64,000 bases of DNA from Diadema setosum. Lineage: Eukaryota > Echinodermata > Echinoidea > Diadematoida > Diadematidae. Below the pieces are notes generated by a model, which was given only the letters and a program-made list of their open reading frames with translations, did not search any database and was not told the DNA's origin. Below are positions 40,788 to 52,807 of this stretch, in pieces. Within the stretch, counting starts at the first letter, position 1, and every line of letters begins with the position of its first letter. A program made the position numbers and the translations under genes. The DNA is taken from contig NC_092698.1 in assembly GCF_964275005.1 (NCBI RefSeq), positions 22,871,809-22,935,808 of the forward strand, read 5' to 3'.

Positions 40788-40924
40788 AGCGTGGGGTACC
40801 CAAAGAGATTTTTCTCTTCCAGTCATAAACTGGGGAAAATCTCTTTGGGGGTACCGAACGGCGGCGACGTAATCAAAGAGTCAAGCGCACGCAGTGCGCT
40901 CACTGCGTGCGCTTATACTCTTTG
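40788..40924. repeat. Two adjacent hairpins
   Basis: The first hairpin (about 40791-40851) pairs GGGTACCCAAAGAGATTTT with AAAATCTCTTTGGGGGTACC. The second (40874-40924) pairs CAAAGAGT and AAGCGCACGCAGTG with CACTGCGTGCGCTT and ACTCTTTG around a 4-nt loop CGCT. Both contain the CAAAGAG word. No known RNA family is recognised. Confidence 0.6.
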
Positions 40925-41845
40925 GACGTACATTTGTACATATACTCTGCCAATCCCGCTCGCCTGCCTGGTATCTGATCCTAGCGCCTTTATAGTTTTG
41001 GAGCTACTCGCCTACTAGTAGGACTACTTCTTGATACCACTCACTAAGATGGGGGTTTTCTGCAGTAAGATTAATTAGAGATTATACAGTTGTACAGGGT
41101 ACCGGTACCGGTACTAAAGCAGTGGTGTACTAGTGATCACTGCTACGTTGTCTACGACAGGCAAAATCGTGAAATCGGCCCCACCGCAGCGAAGTGTGCG
41201 TGCATCCGTGCGTAAGAAAGCGGGTTAGATTTCGGTTTACTCTAAAGTTACCGTTAGTAGGGTTGTATTTACTGGTTAAATTTAATAGTCCAGGGACATT
41301 AGGAAGTCCTTCCAATAATAAAAGGAAGAAAGAAAAGAAAGAGCAAGGGAAAAACATGCTATGTCGTGGAAATCGGCCCGCCACGAGAAGGAAGGATACT
41401 CTTACTGTACGTGAAAGAAAAGCCCAATGCTATTTAACATGGTATGTCACACAGTTCAGTGGGGCTGGATTCATGAGCAAGCTTGTAACAGCTTGTAATA
41501 CAATGTAGAAGGTTCTGAGTATGCCCGTGCGACCAACCAAGGGAGCCTTGGTAAGACAAATAAAATCTCTCCGGTAGGGGGTACATGTATATGGGTGGGT
41601 ACCATGTGAAGGCTTAAAGAGCAAGTCCACCTTCGTACACACGTGGACTGAGTGAATGCAGCTGACATTGTATATTATCAACACATCAGTGAAAGTTTGG
41701 GGAAAATCGGACAATCCGTTCAAAAGTTATAGGCATTTTCAAAGGGATTGTACAGTTCGGTTGAGATAGGGCTTCATGTTTCCAACATATTATGTTTTGA
41801 TTATGATTTTTTTTTTTTTTTTTTTAAGATAATATCTTGGGTAGT

Positions 41846-42562
41846 ATGGAGTCTTAAGTAGACAGGAAAGTTATGGACAATTATTGCTCATGTATTCATA
41901 AAGCAGGGAAAAGAACCGGGCTCAACAGCCATCTTTTACCGATTCTACACACCACAGCCTCAAACTATAGGAAACTGAAACTTAGATGGGCAGGTCCAGG
42001 GCCAATACATTAATTGCCACACGGGTAGGTCCTGCTCCCAAGTTGAATATTGAAATGCGATAGAGCCTCCGACCAGCGACCTCATCCGTGCACAAGGCCA
42101 GTGTTGCACACTGAAGTAATCTTTCCACTTTTACCTACATTTTTAACCCTACAAGATAGTCTCCCATTAAATTGGGCATAACTCCACATATTCACATGTG
42201 TTAACACAGTGAAAACATTTCGATCTAGGCCTATAGTTTATTATAAAACTGCTGAGATCTCAACTACTGCCGTGACTGAACTATAGAGGCAAAACTACTG
42301 GATCAACATATAGTCCTTTTATCTTCTAGAATACCAGGTTGCACTCACAGTGCATGCCAATTCAGCAGGAATAGCAACTGTTTCGAACAATACAGCAATT
42401 CAACCAAGGGGACCAGCAGCTTGCCACACCCCATTCTTGCCCATCTTTTTCTCAATACGTTCAAAACAACTAAAGAAGTTCAAGGGGCACTGTACTGGGG
42501 TGTCATTACGTGAGCTACCTTATCTTCTATAAAATCAAATAAACCTGCAAAAATCTGTTCCC
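41846..42562. repeat. Long direct repeat, left copy
   Basis: It is shared with 46265-46915 in the same orientation, including AAGCAGGGAAAAGA, CCGGGCTCAACAGCCATC, ATTCTACACACCACAG, CTAAAGAAGTTCAAGG and AAAAATCTGTTCCCC. Small gaps separate the copies. It could be a segmental duplication or an LTR-like arm of a non-autonomous fossil element; no coding domain was seen between the arms. Confidence 0.75.
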
Positions 42563-42789
42563 CGACATCTCCCCCACTTGTTGCCTAGCTGACTATTGAC
42601 AATCACAAAAAAAAAATTAATCTGTTAGAACATATCGGCCTACAATATACATTGTTCCTCGGACTGCTTGGGTATGGAAAGAAAAGATGTGGCTTCTTGC
42701 CATCTCATTTCAGTGGAATAAGGTTATACAGTCATAATGTCACTTCCGAAAATATCAACTCGGTCACTTTGCCCCTCATTGACTCATGT

Positions 42790-45700
42790 TGATCCGGATC
42801 TGGCAGCAGTGAAGGGGCCAGCGTCCCCCTCAGTCATCTGATGTGTCAACAGTAGCAAAAACACTGATGTCTCCCTGCTGGCCTCTGGCAGCAGTGAAGG
42901 GGTCAACATCCCCCTCAATCATCCGATGTGTGAACAGTTGCAACAACACTGATGTCTCCTGGCTGACCTCTGGCAGCAGTGAAGGGGTCAGCATCCCCCC
43001 AGTCATCCAATGTGTCAACAGTCGCAGCAACACCCCACTGACCTCTGGAAGCAGTGAAGGGTTCAGCATCTCCCTCAGTCATCCAATGTGTCAACAATCT
43101 CAGCAACCCTGATGTCTCCCAACTGACCTCTGGCAGCAGTGAAGGGGTCAGTGTCTCTGATCCCTCAGTTATCTGACGTGTCAACAGTCTCAGAAACACT
43201 AATGTCTCCCTGCTGACCTCTGGCAGCAGTGAAGGGATTAGCATCTCCGTCAGTCATCCAATGTGTCAAAAGTCGCAGCAATACTGAGGCCTCCCTGCTG
43301 ACCTCTGGCAGCAGTGAAGGGGTCAGCATCCCCCTCAGTCATCCACTGTGTCAACAGTCACAACAAGACCGCACCGATCTCTGGAAGCAGTGAAGGGGTC
43401 AGCATCTCCCTCAGTCATCCAATGTGTTAACAGTCGCAGCAACACTGATACCTCGCTGACCTCTGGCAGCAGTGAATGTGTCAGCAACCCCCTCAGTCAT
43501 CCGATGTGTCAAGATTCGCAGCAACACTGATGTTTCCTAACTGACCTCTGGCAGCAGTCAAGGGGTCAGCATCTCCCTAACTCATCCAAGGTGTCAACAG
43601 TCGCAACAACACTGATGTCTTCCCGCTGACCTCTGGCAGGAGTGAAGGGATTAGCATCTCCCTCAGTCATCCTACTTAGTGTGTCAAGAGTTGCAGCAAC
43701 ACTGATGTCTCCCTGCCGACATCTGGGAGCAGTGAAGGGGTCAACATCCCCCTCAGTCATTCGATGTTTGAACAGTTGCAACAACACTGATGTCTCCTGG
43801 CTAACCTCTGGCAGTAGTGAAGGGGTTAGCATCCCCCCAGTCATCCAATGTATCAACAGTCGCAGCAACACCCCACTGACCTCTGGAAGCAGTAAAGGGT
43901 TCAGCATCTCCCTCAGTCATCCAATGTGTCAACAATCTCAGCAACCCTGATGTCTCCCAACTGACCTCTGGCAGCAGTGAAGGGGTCAGCATCACCCTCG
44001 GTCATCCGACATGTTAAAGTCTCAGAAACACTGCTAGCTGTCTCCCCGTTGACCTCTGGCAGCAGTGAAGGGGTCAGTGTCTCCCTCAGTCATCCGATGT
44101 GTCAACAGTCGCAGCAAAACTGATGTCTCCCCACTGACCTCTGGCAGCAGTGAAGGGGTCAGCATCCCCCTCAGTCATCCACTGTGTCAACAGTCACAAC
44201 AAGACCCCACTGACCTCTGGAAGCAGTGAAGGGCTTAGCATATCTCCCACAGTCATCCAATGTGTTAACAGTCTCAGCAACACTGATGTCTCCCCACTGA
44301 CCTCTGGCAGCAATGAAGGGGTCAGCATCCCCCTCAGTTATCCGATGTGTCAACAGTCACAACAACACCCCGCTGACCGCTGGAGGCAGTGAAGGGGTCA
44401 GCATCTCCCTCAGTCATCCTATGTGTTAAAGGTGCATGGTCGCGGTGTTTTAGTCAAATGCGTATGCGGGCACACGGCGCAAGTTTCCTATAGAAACCTA
44501 CGCTATCGACTCCTCTTTAGTGCTTACGCTGTGGCCCACTTCCCCGAGTCCGAAGAAGTCCGATACACTGTAGTCAGTGGTCCGATCACAGTTCGGCTCA
44601 TGATTCGGCTGAGGGGGGTGACAGCTTCAGCAAACTTCTTTGGTGATGTCATAATAAGAAGCACATATGCATGCACCCTGGCATTACTACAGACTGTGCG
44701 ATGCGCAGAGAAGACAACAAAGGCAACATTACTTAGCAACACCTACGCACTCTACTCTTGATGACAGGTCAACTTCGGTAATCTTCGTATCAATGCTAAT
44801 GGTGATCCGCAGTATCATCGACAGTGCCCTGTACACTAACGGGACTATGCACCTTTAACAGTCGCAGCAACACTGATGCCTCCCCACTGACCTCTGGCAG
44901 CAGTGAAAGTGTCAGCATCCCCCTCAGTCATCCGATGTGTCACGATTCGCAGCAACACTGATGTCTCCCAACTGACCTCTGGCAGCAGTCAAGGAGTCAG
45001 CATCTCCCTCAGTCATCCGATGTGTCAACAGTCGCAGCAACACTGATGCCTCCCCGCTGAGCTCTGGCAGCAGTAAGGGGGTCAGCGTCTCCCTCAGCCA
45101 TCCGATGTGTCAACAGTCGCAGCAACACTGATGCCTCCCTATTGACCTCTGGCAGCAGTGAAGGGGTCAGCATCTCCCTCAATCATCCGATGCGTCAACG
45201 GTCACAACAACAATGATGTCTCCCTCAGTCATCTGATGTGTCAACAGTCGCAGCAACATTGATGCCTCCCCGCTGACCCTTGGCAGCAGTGAAGGGGTGA
45301 GCATCTCCCTCAGTCATCAGATGTGTCAAAAGTCACAACACTGATGTCTCCCCGCTGAGCTCTGGCAGCAGTGAAGGGGTCAGCGTCTCCCTCAGTCATC
45401 CGATGTGTTAACAGTCGCAGCGGCACTGACCTCTGGCAGTAGTAAAGGGAGCAGTGTCTCTCTCAGTCATCTGACGTGTCAACAGTCGCAGCAACACCCC
45501 GCTGACCTCTGGAAGCAGTGAAGGGGTCAGCATTTTTCCCAGTCATCCAATGTGTCAACAGTCACAACAACACTGATGTCTCCCCACTGACCTCTGGCAG
45601 CAGTGAAGGGGTCAGCATCTCCCTCAGTCATCCACTGTGTCAACAATCACAACAACACTGATGTCTCCTGTCTGAGCTCTGGCAGCAGTGAAGGGGTCAG

Positions 45701-46240
45701 CATTTACCTTGGTCATCCGATGTGTCAACAGTCACAGCATCACTAATGTCTTCCCACTGACCTCTGGCAGCAGTGCAGTGGTCAGTGTCTCCCTCAGTCA
45801 TCCAATGTGTCAACAGTCACAGCAACACTGATGTCTCCCCACCGACCTCTGGCAGCAGTGAAGGGGTGAGCATCTCCTTCGTTCTGTTACCCGATGATGT
45901 GTCAACAGTCGCAGCATCACTGATGTCTCCCCACTAAGCTCTGGCGGCAGTAAGGGGGTCAGCATCTCCCTCAGTCATCTGATTTGTCAACAGTCGCAGC
46001 AAAACTGATGTCTCCCCACTGACCTCTGGCAGCAGTGAAGGGGTCAGTGTCTCCCTCAGTCATCCGATGTTTGAAGAGTCACAGCATCACTAATGTCTCC
46101 CTGCTGACCTCTGGCAGCAGTGAAGGGGTCAGTGTCTCCCTCAGTCATCCGATGTTTGAAGAGTCACAGCATCACTGATGTCTCCCTGCTGACCTCTGGC
46201 AGCAGTGAAGGGGTCAGCGTCTCTTTCAGTCAGTCGTCAC
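42790..46240. repeat. Minisatellite, ~84-bp unit, about 36 copies
   Basis: A recurring unit, CTGACCTCTGGCAGCAGTGA then AGGGGTCAGCATCTCCCTCA, then GTCATCCGATGTGTCAACAG and TCGCAGCAACACTGATGTCT, is repeated with steps mostly of 75 to 88 bp. Units differ by substitutions and short deletions. Most units lack stop codons on the minus strand, which produces protein-like open frames, but length changes shift the frame and I do not regard it as a gene. A 425-bp MITE interrupts it at 44430. Confidence 0.92.
44430..44854. mobile_element. piggyBac-type MITE, 425 bp, TTAA target duplication, inside the minisatellite
   Basis: TTAA flanks both ends (44426-44429 and 44855-44858). Across the element the minisatellite word GTGTTAACAGTCGCAG is split exactly at its TTAA. 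The inverted ends are AGGTGCATGGTCGCGG and, read from the right, AGGTGCATAGTCCCGT. The interior has no transposase. A TTAA target is characteristic of piggyBac-mobilised elements. Confidence 0.85.
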
Positions 46241-46264
46241 AGCAACCCATCCTCGCCACTATTT

Positions 46265-46915
46265 TGTTAGTGTCTTTAGACAGGGATGTTGTGGGTAATT
46301 GTTGCTCATTTATTCATGAAGCAGGGAAAAGAGCCGGGCTCAACAGCCATCTTTTAGGGATTCTACACACCACAGTCTCGTGGGAAACTGAAACCTATGG
46401 GCAGGCCCAGGCCAATGGTTGCCACACGGATGCTCCGAAGCTGATGCGGTAGAGCTGTCAACCAGTGACCCCACCTACACACAGGGTGTTGCACACTGAA
46501 GCAATCTTTCCACCTTTTCTAACCTTACAAATAGTCTCCATTAAATTCACATCATTCACACGTTATAACACAATGAAAACAATTCGATCTATGGTTGAAA
46601 ACTGCTGAGATCTCAACTACTGGACTATGATATACATGTAGAGGCATAACTACTGAATCAAAAGCCTTATTATCTTCCAAAATACCACGTTGCACTCCCA
46701 GTGCATGCCAACCCAAAAGAAGGGACAACCACCTTTTTTCGAACAATACAGTAATTTGCCTAAGGGAACCAGCAGCTTGCCACACCATATTCTTGTCCCA
46801 CCTTTTCTCTGTACGTGTTTAAAACAACTAAAGAAGTTCAAGGAGCACTGTACTGGGGAGTCATTACGTAAGCTAACTTACAAAACCAATCAAACCAGTA
46901 AAAATCTGTTCCCCA
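46265..46915. repeat. Long direct repeat, right copy
   Basis: It is the partner of 41846-42562 and ends at GTTCCCCAGCAAT, exactly where the second-level MITE resumes with AATGAGAAACC. Similarity to the left copy is high but far from identical, so the pair is not recent. Confidence 0.75.
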
Positions 46916-47655
46916 GCAATAATGAGAAACCTGTTATGATAAATGAAAGGGCATATGATTCTAACAGGAATTCAAAATTTATTTGATGAAAATTTGTTTT
47001 GAAATGGCTGAGATATCCCAAACCATCCCAATAAAAGGTGGAACCCACCTTTTATTAGAATCGCTTTGTTTTATTTTGTTTTTGGACTCGGCCATTTCAA
47101 TACCGACTGTCATGAAATAAAGTTTTTCGTCTTAAAATTGTATGTTCTTTAACATTTCATGAAGTGGTTTCTAAGTATCTCACAAAAAAGTTTTGAGCTG
47201 AATCCTCGCCTCGACCAATACTATACCATCCCTTCAAAGTATCTGCGCAGTCACTGCTGGATGAGAAGACTACTACAGTGTATGATGTCACATGCGTAGA
47301 ACGATATAAGGAAAAATTATAAAGACAATTTCACGAATTTTTTTTTTTTTTTTTGGAAAAAAAGTACACATTTTGTTTACTTGTCACTGACGTAAAAACT
47401 TAAATTCCCCCTGCCTTCTGAAAGAGGTAAGTCGATGTTCTTTTATTTTGCGAGAAAGGTGATATGTTGAATTTTCTTAATATTTTCTTTAATCGTTCAA
47501 CACATTTGACATCACAAACTGTAGTAGTCTTCTTATCCAGCAGTGACTGAACAGAAGCTTCAAAAATTCATAACTTTTGACAAATTTTCCTCAAACTCTC
47601 ACTGATGTGTTCTACAAACAAATGAAAATAACTCGGCCATCCTGAAACCTTCATA

Positions 47656-48182
47656 ATAGAATGTGTACATGTGGATCAAGACCAATATGAATGCAGCAAC
47701 ATTATTTGTAGAACACATTGCAGTAATAGTTTAGGGAAATCGAACAATGATAAATCCCGGGCCGTTCAAAAGTTATGAATGTTTAATGTATCTGCGCAGT
47801 CACTGCTGGATGAGTTGAGTGTGTGATGTCACAGGCGTTGAACGAGATAAGGAAAAACTTAAGATTATTTCACATATACATTTTTTGAAAAAGTGCACGT
47901 CACCAACGTATGTTAGGAAGAATATTATTCCCCTGCCTTCTGAAAGAGGCATTAATGTCAAGTATTCTTTTATTATGCGAGAAATGTGAAACTATGTTGT
48001 CGTTGAATATTCTTTCTATACACATATGACATCATAAGCTATAGTAGTCTTCTCATCCAAACAGGAACTTCAAAAGATCAAACTTTTGAATGGATTGATT
48101 TTCCTCAAACTCTTACTGATGTGTTCTACTAATATTGCCGCGTTCACTCAATCAATATGTCTATAAAGTTGAACTTGTCCTA
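47656..48182. mobile_element. Outer palindromic MITE, copy B (uninterrupted)
   Basis: The left arm (GTGTACATGTGGATCAAG, GAATGCAGCAACATTA, TGTAGAACACATTGCAG) is mirrored by the right arm (CTTACTGATGTGTTCTAC, GTTCACTCAATCAATATG, AACTTGTCCTACCC). The inner inverted pair is GTCACTGCTGGATGAG against a decayed partner. It lies head to tail with copy A. Confidence 0.6.
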
Positions 48183-48329
48183 CCCAAATGAATTTTTGTT
48201 CTCATTAGCCTCAGACACATCAGACGCCAACCACAAGACTAAAACAGTAGACTCGTTCACCAGCTGAGATCTACCAGTATTGTGTGTGCGATTAAAAAAA
48301 AGACGAAACAAAACAAAACAAACAAACAA

Positions 48330-48693
48330 AAGACGGGGGGGGGGGGGGGGGTCTCGCGCTCACCTGATCATCGCGAGTTCACCTTCCATGCATTTTTGCA
48401 GACTCTTACCTCAGAAAATTGGAAACTTGGGGTGGGCGCAGTTTGAGAGCTGATGGCATGGTGTCCATTTGCATATCCATCACACTGGTCAAAATACCTC
48501 ACTGTACTTCGAAAGTTGGACTATGCAGTTTGCAAAAAAAAAAAAAAAAAAAAAAAAAAAATAAGGGGGGGGGGGGCTTAAAGCTCTATATCACTTCTGA
48601 TTCATTCTAGAGAAGAATATTACTGTTGTTTTAAAGAAGAAGATTAAAATGTACAATAGGCCCGCATTTGGACACCTCTGCCCTCCCCCCTCC

Positions 48694-48727
<34 letters not shown>

Positions 48728-49450
48728 GACTCGGGGGGGGGGGGGTAGGGCCCACCCCTAGATCTGCAATGAATAAACTTGGAACTACAGTCATCGGTGT
48801 ACTAACTCATGGTATTAATTTCGCTTTATCACTTCTGGTTCTAAGATTTGTAAATATTCCTCAAGGGGGGGGGGGGGGGGCTAGGGGCCCTAAAGGGAGC
48901 ATGGTGCCCTGTTGAACAAATTGATATCCCATCCCCCAAGGGATGTTACATGCCAAGTTTGGTGAAAATCGTTCATGGGTTTTTCAAAAAGATGAGAATG
49001 TACAATTTAGGCCCCCTTTAAGACCCCTCCCCCCACCACCACCCTGGGTCCCAAGGGGGGGGGGGCACTCCTGATTCTGCCGTAAACAACCTCGAAACTA
49101 TACAGTCATCAATGTACTAACTCATATAATAGCATTATTGTTGCTCTATAACTTCTGGTTCTAGAGAAGAAGATTTTTTTTTAAGATTCCATTTTTTTTG
49201 GGGGGGGGGTGGGGGGGGTGGGGGGGTTAGGCCCCAGGGGCCCCCAGGTGGGGCAGGGTACCCAGAAGCATTTGAAAAAAAAAAAATGAGTTCCTATACC
49301 CCAAGGGATGCTACCTGCCAAGTTTGGCGAAATCAGTTGTGGGGTTTTCAAGTATGAAGATGAAAAAAAAAAAGTACGCACAACGCAATGCATGACGCAA
49401 GACGGACGCCGGAGGAAGAGAGATCGCAATAGCTCACTTGAGCTCGCATC
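48330..49450. repeat. Poly-G/poly-A-rich repeat with ~300-bp internal repeats
   Basis: Two or three related modules follow each other. Each contains CCCCCAAGGGATG.TAC.TGCCAAGTTTGG, AACT.CAGTCATC..TGTACTAACTCAT and CACTTCTGGTTCTA with a G run. The block ends AGAGAGATCGCAATAGCTCACTTGAGC, and a weak inverted match to that end (CGCTCACCTGATCATCGCGAG) stands near 48357. It may be one element with TIRs; its homopolymer runs are probably length-variable. Confidence 0.5.
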
Positions 49451-49616
49451 ATAATTCATCTATCAAAAAAAAAAAAAAAAAGCCAAACAAACAAACAAAA
49501 AAAATACGCATATGAATACAACTACAATGCTAACAGTTGTAACTGCATGCAATAAACTCAAGACAGATGTTGACTGCACCTATCATGCTACTCCAAAACT
49601 ATTCCGCAAAAAAGTG

Positions 49617-49862
49617 AAGAGTTTGTTTGCAAAAACCGATAAGTCCATTTTTGAAGATTTTGAAGTACGGTCTCTGTCATAAAGTACAAAATTATACCTT
49701 TTAAATGATATATTGGTCATTACATATAAAGAACATTTTTGAAGTTATGGTCAAAAGAAGCAAAAATTTTCTTATTATTCTCTTTATTTTTCTTGACCTT
49801 TAATCGCAAATATCTCCATTTGGCAAATATAGACTTATCGGTTTATGCAAACAAACTCTTCA
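49617..49862. mobile_element. MITE, ~246 bp, TIR GAAGAGTTTGTTTGC (copy 2, inverted)
   Basis: It has the same ends and interior as 1741-1990, read on the other strand. Shared words include CCGATAAGTCCAT, TATATTGGTCA and TTTTGAAGTACGGTCTCTG. Confidence 0.75.
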
Positions 49863-52370
49863 AGTATAGTCAATCATGTATAACGCCTCTTCAACACTGG
49901 ACAACAGTACTGCAAAAATCATTATAAAAATATTATGATACTGATTAACCATAACTGTGTAGTAACAATACACAAAATCCTGATAGAGAAACACACCGTC
50001 ACTCCTCCAGAGCTGTAACTCGTGGATCACCCTCTAGTGACATCAAAACTTTGGTTCTCCCATTACACGAAACAGAATCCTGATTAGGTTAATCCATCCC
50101 CAAAACTACCACTACCACTTTCTCAGGCCATGCACTATCATTTTATTTTCAAGCACACGCTTACGATATGTGGTCTGAAGCATTTTCTCCTTACAAACAT
50201 TCCCCTTTTTTGGCGAAATATCGGAAAATGTATTGCTCCCGTTCATGTAGCGGACATTCCATGATATACCATCATGATTATTACAGATGATCCATTCATA
50301 CACGAGCTATGTATTCTGATCCATAATTTGTATTCCAGTGAGTTACAGTATTAAGTGAATGATATAGAAGCGATGTTATATAAATGCTTGAATTGGCATA
50401 GAAATGCACGATGTAGAGTTGTGTCCAATAAAAGGATAAGCTGTAGACCAGCCTAAAAATGAATAAACTTCAAAAGAAAGAGAAAATATCCTCTACAAAA
50501 TGATACAAAAATGACAAAATTGTATAAGAAATAAGGAAGATATACGACATTTTGAAATTTCAATATTTTTCGGAAACACTTCTTGATTAGTCCTTATGAA
50601 TATTCAAATGAGCAAGTTGACGATGCCATGCTCTCACATTGGTATGAGAACGTGCCTTTACTTGTATTGGCAAAAAAAAAATAATAATCTGGATTTCACT
50701 ATATAACATACATAAAAAAAAAAATAGATGTGAGGGTTAATTTTGGGGGTGTATTTCTTCTTTAATCAATTCCTGCATAAAAATGTTAGCAAGTTCCTAG
50801 AAACAGATATAGCATCACATATATAACAATTCAAATACTATAGCAAAACAGCCATTACCTGCATATAAGATACTGTAGCCTTTTAATATCTTGCAGGATT
50901 TTGTTCACCTGCAACTGAGTCTGAAAGAATAGACTAACCCAAACTTAGCACGTGCACGGTAAAGTACCTTACTTCAAAAATAAAAACATCGTACGCTCCA
51001 CTGCCCGCTGAGGAAGTTCGTTCCTCACTCTTCCTTACCCATTCCAAACCATTTCATACGGTGTACCACACTCATAACAAAGTAAACATGTAAAGTGCAT
51101 TGTATTCAACATAACATTACTAAACACAAGTGAATAGCCGGTTTCTCTTCGTTAACCAGCTACAAAACTAGTATAAATCCGTGATGCCTGGGAGGTGAGA
51201 TTCACACATCCCCGGTGATGTACTCTCTTCGTGTACAGCACCTAGACACACGACATATCCCATATTGGCTATATAGACTGGACACATATACTCTAGTACT
51301 ATGATGCGACTCATGCCATACCACCAAGTGTCATCGAGAGTCATATTCCCTTTGTTTATCTACCTTAAGTCACATAGTATCTAGTACAAAAGTATATCCT
51401 AACTTACTAATACTATACATAGAATCATCGAGCGTACCTCACAAGACCAGCTCTTTGGATGACTCATTCCAGCAATAGCGTATCCAGTAATCCAACGCAT
51501 TCAAAAACCACGAGCACATCTCAGGAGTGGTGGTCAAGACTTTCCCAAAGGGCCAGTTTGTCTGGCCACTTCACCTCATGAGGGATGCAATATCAATCCA
51601 CCAACTACTTGTCAAGCAGTCACATAACCAACTTTCTACCCGATCAATTGCCTTTTACATTGTACATGTATGCAACTGCAACACACTCTTGAGAACAAAA
51701 ACAAAATACATGTCTTACTATTCAGACTGTGGGGCAGTACTTACTACTATATTTCACCTTTGAATTAGTGGAAGAATATAGAGTGATGAAACTTACTGAT
51801 CAGCTGCTCTCTATCGCTCTTTTAGCATAATTTATAGTGCCTACCACTGTACTCCAGATCCTCCCTTATCTCTGACGGGGGGGGGGGGGGGGGGGGGGTA
51901 GGGGTGGGGGGGGGGGAGGGGTCTCACCTCCCTGCTCTGACACTCTGGCCAAACCTGCTTTCCACACTTGCGTTACACTTTGGCTAAACTCGTATTATGG
52001 GGATAGTGCACATTTCCACTCTCCTACAATCTCATCCCGACAATTGGCATTACGATGTACACACGATGTACACTCTGTTGTCCATCGTATCGTTTGTGAA
52101 AATAAATGCACTTCCATAACGCAAACAAAATTACTTCCATAAAACCCATCTGTGTGTCATAAGTCATACATCCTTGTTGTGCAATGTCTATTGATAATCA
52201 ACGGCAAACTTTGGCAATCTGTGGGAATTATCATGTAATCTTTTTGTTGTCTGTTGGGATTGACGAGGAAACGTCTTGGAACTTGCTCGATGATCAAAGG
52301 AAAGATATGCATATAAAAAAGTTCTAAAAAAAAGGCTTCAACCCAATTTTCTGTTGCCACTAAAAGCCCC
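49863..52370. other. No recognisable gene
   Basis: I see AT-rich unique-looking DNA with no supportable exon, a ~130-bp repeat at 50465-50590 that recurs at about 56558-56680, and G runs at 51876-51916. Confidence 0.5.
50465..50590 (+). repeat. Dispersed ~120-bp repeat, copy 1
   Basis: It contains CTTCAAAAGAAAG, ATGACAAAAT, ATAAGAAATAAGGAAGATAT and TTTGAAATTTCA..ATTTTTCGGAAA. It is matched in the same orientation at about 56558-56680. Confidence 0.5.
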
Positions 52371-52718
52371 CTTTCATTTTTTTTTTTTTTAAGGAGGGGG
52401 GGGGGGGGTTCCGCGACTCATGTTTCTCTTTTTATTTCTTGGCTTTCTTATTGGCTTTCTTCTTTTTTTTTTTCTTTTTTTTTTTTTTTTTGGGGGGGGG
52501 GGGGGGCCGCGGAACCCCCTGAACACCCCCTCCCCCCCCCCCCTTAGTTACGGGTCTGGTTAGGGCACTGGCTTGTTCTTTGAAAAAGTCATGATCCCAC
52601 TTCTGCTGTGCTCGGGATAACAGGTGGTCAAGACAGGATCCTATCATTTCCGTCCCTCATATACACTCCTTGCCTGTTTCACATAATGTTTAATGTGATA
52701 GGGGCTACAGAATGTATG

Positions 52719-52807
<89 letters not shown>

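Larger units (their letters stand above)
41745..47232. mobile_element. Second-level MITE, split copy, flanked by TTCAAAG duplication
   Basis: The left piece (41745-41795) and right piece (46916-47232) match the two halves of the element at about 58617-59088. At the left this is GGTTGAGATAGGGCTTCA..TTTCCAACAT; at the right it is AATGAGAAACCT, AAAAGGTGG.ACCCACCTTT and ATCTCACAAAAAAGTT. TTCAAAG stands at 41738-41744 and 47233-47239. Removing the block restores the sequence found uninterrupted in copy B of the outer element. Confidence 0.65.
41617..47655. mobile_element. Outer palindromic MITE, copy A, split by later insertions
   Basis: The left arm at 41617-41744 (AGCAAGTCCACCTTCGTA, GAATGCAGCTGACATTGTA, CACATCAGTGAAAGTTTGG) matches the arms of copy B (47656-48182). 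The rest of the element resumes at 47233 with TTCAAAGTATCTGCGCAGTC. The internal arms GCAGTCACTGCTGGATGAG and TTATCCAGCAGTGACTG form a second inverted pair. The element is interrupted by the block at 41745-47232, whose edges carry the repeated TTCAAAG. Confidence 0.65.

Noticed and set aside
42830-44392. Several overlapping open frames on both strands
   Set aside because: They are products of the 84-bp minisatellite; the frame shifts between units and there is no start or splice context.
44423-44761. 112-codon open frame
   Set aside because: It spans a minisatellite edge and a MITE interior, with no transposase motif.
42790-46240. CRISPR array
   Set aside because: The ~84-bp units are similar throughout, with no unique spacers, and the sequence is eukaryotic.
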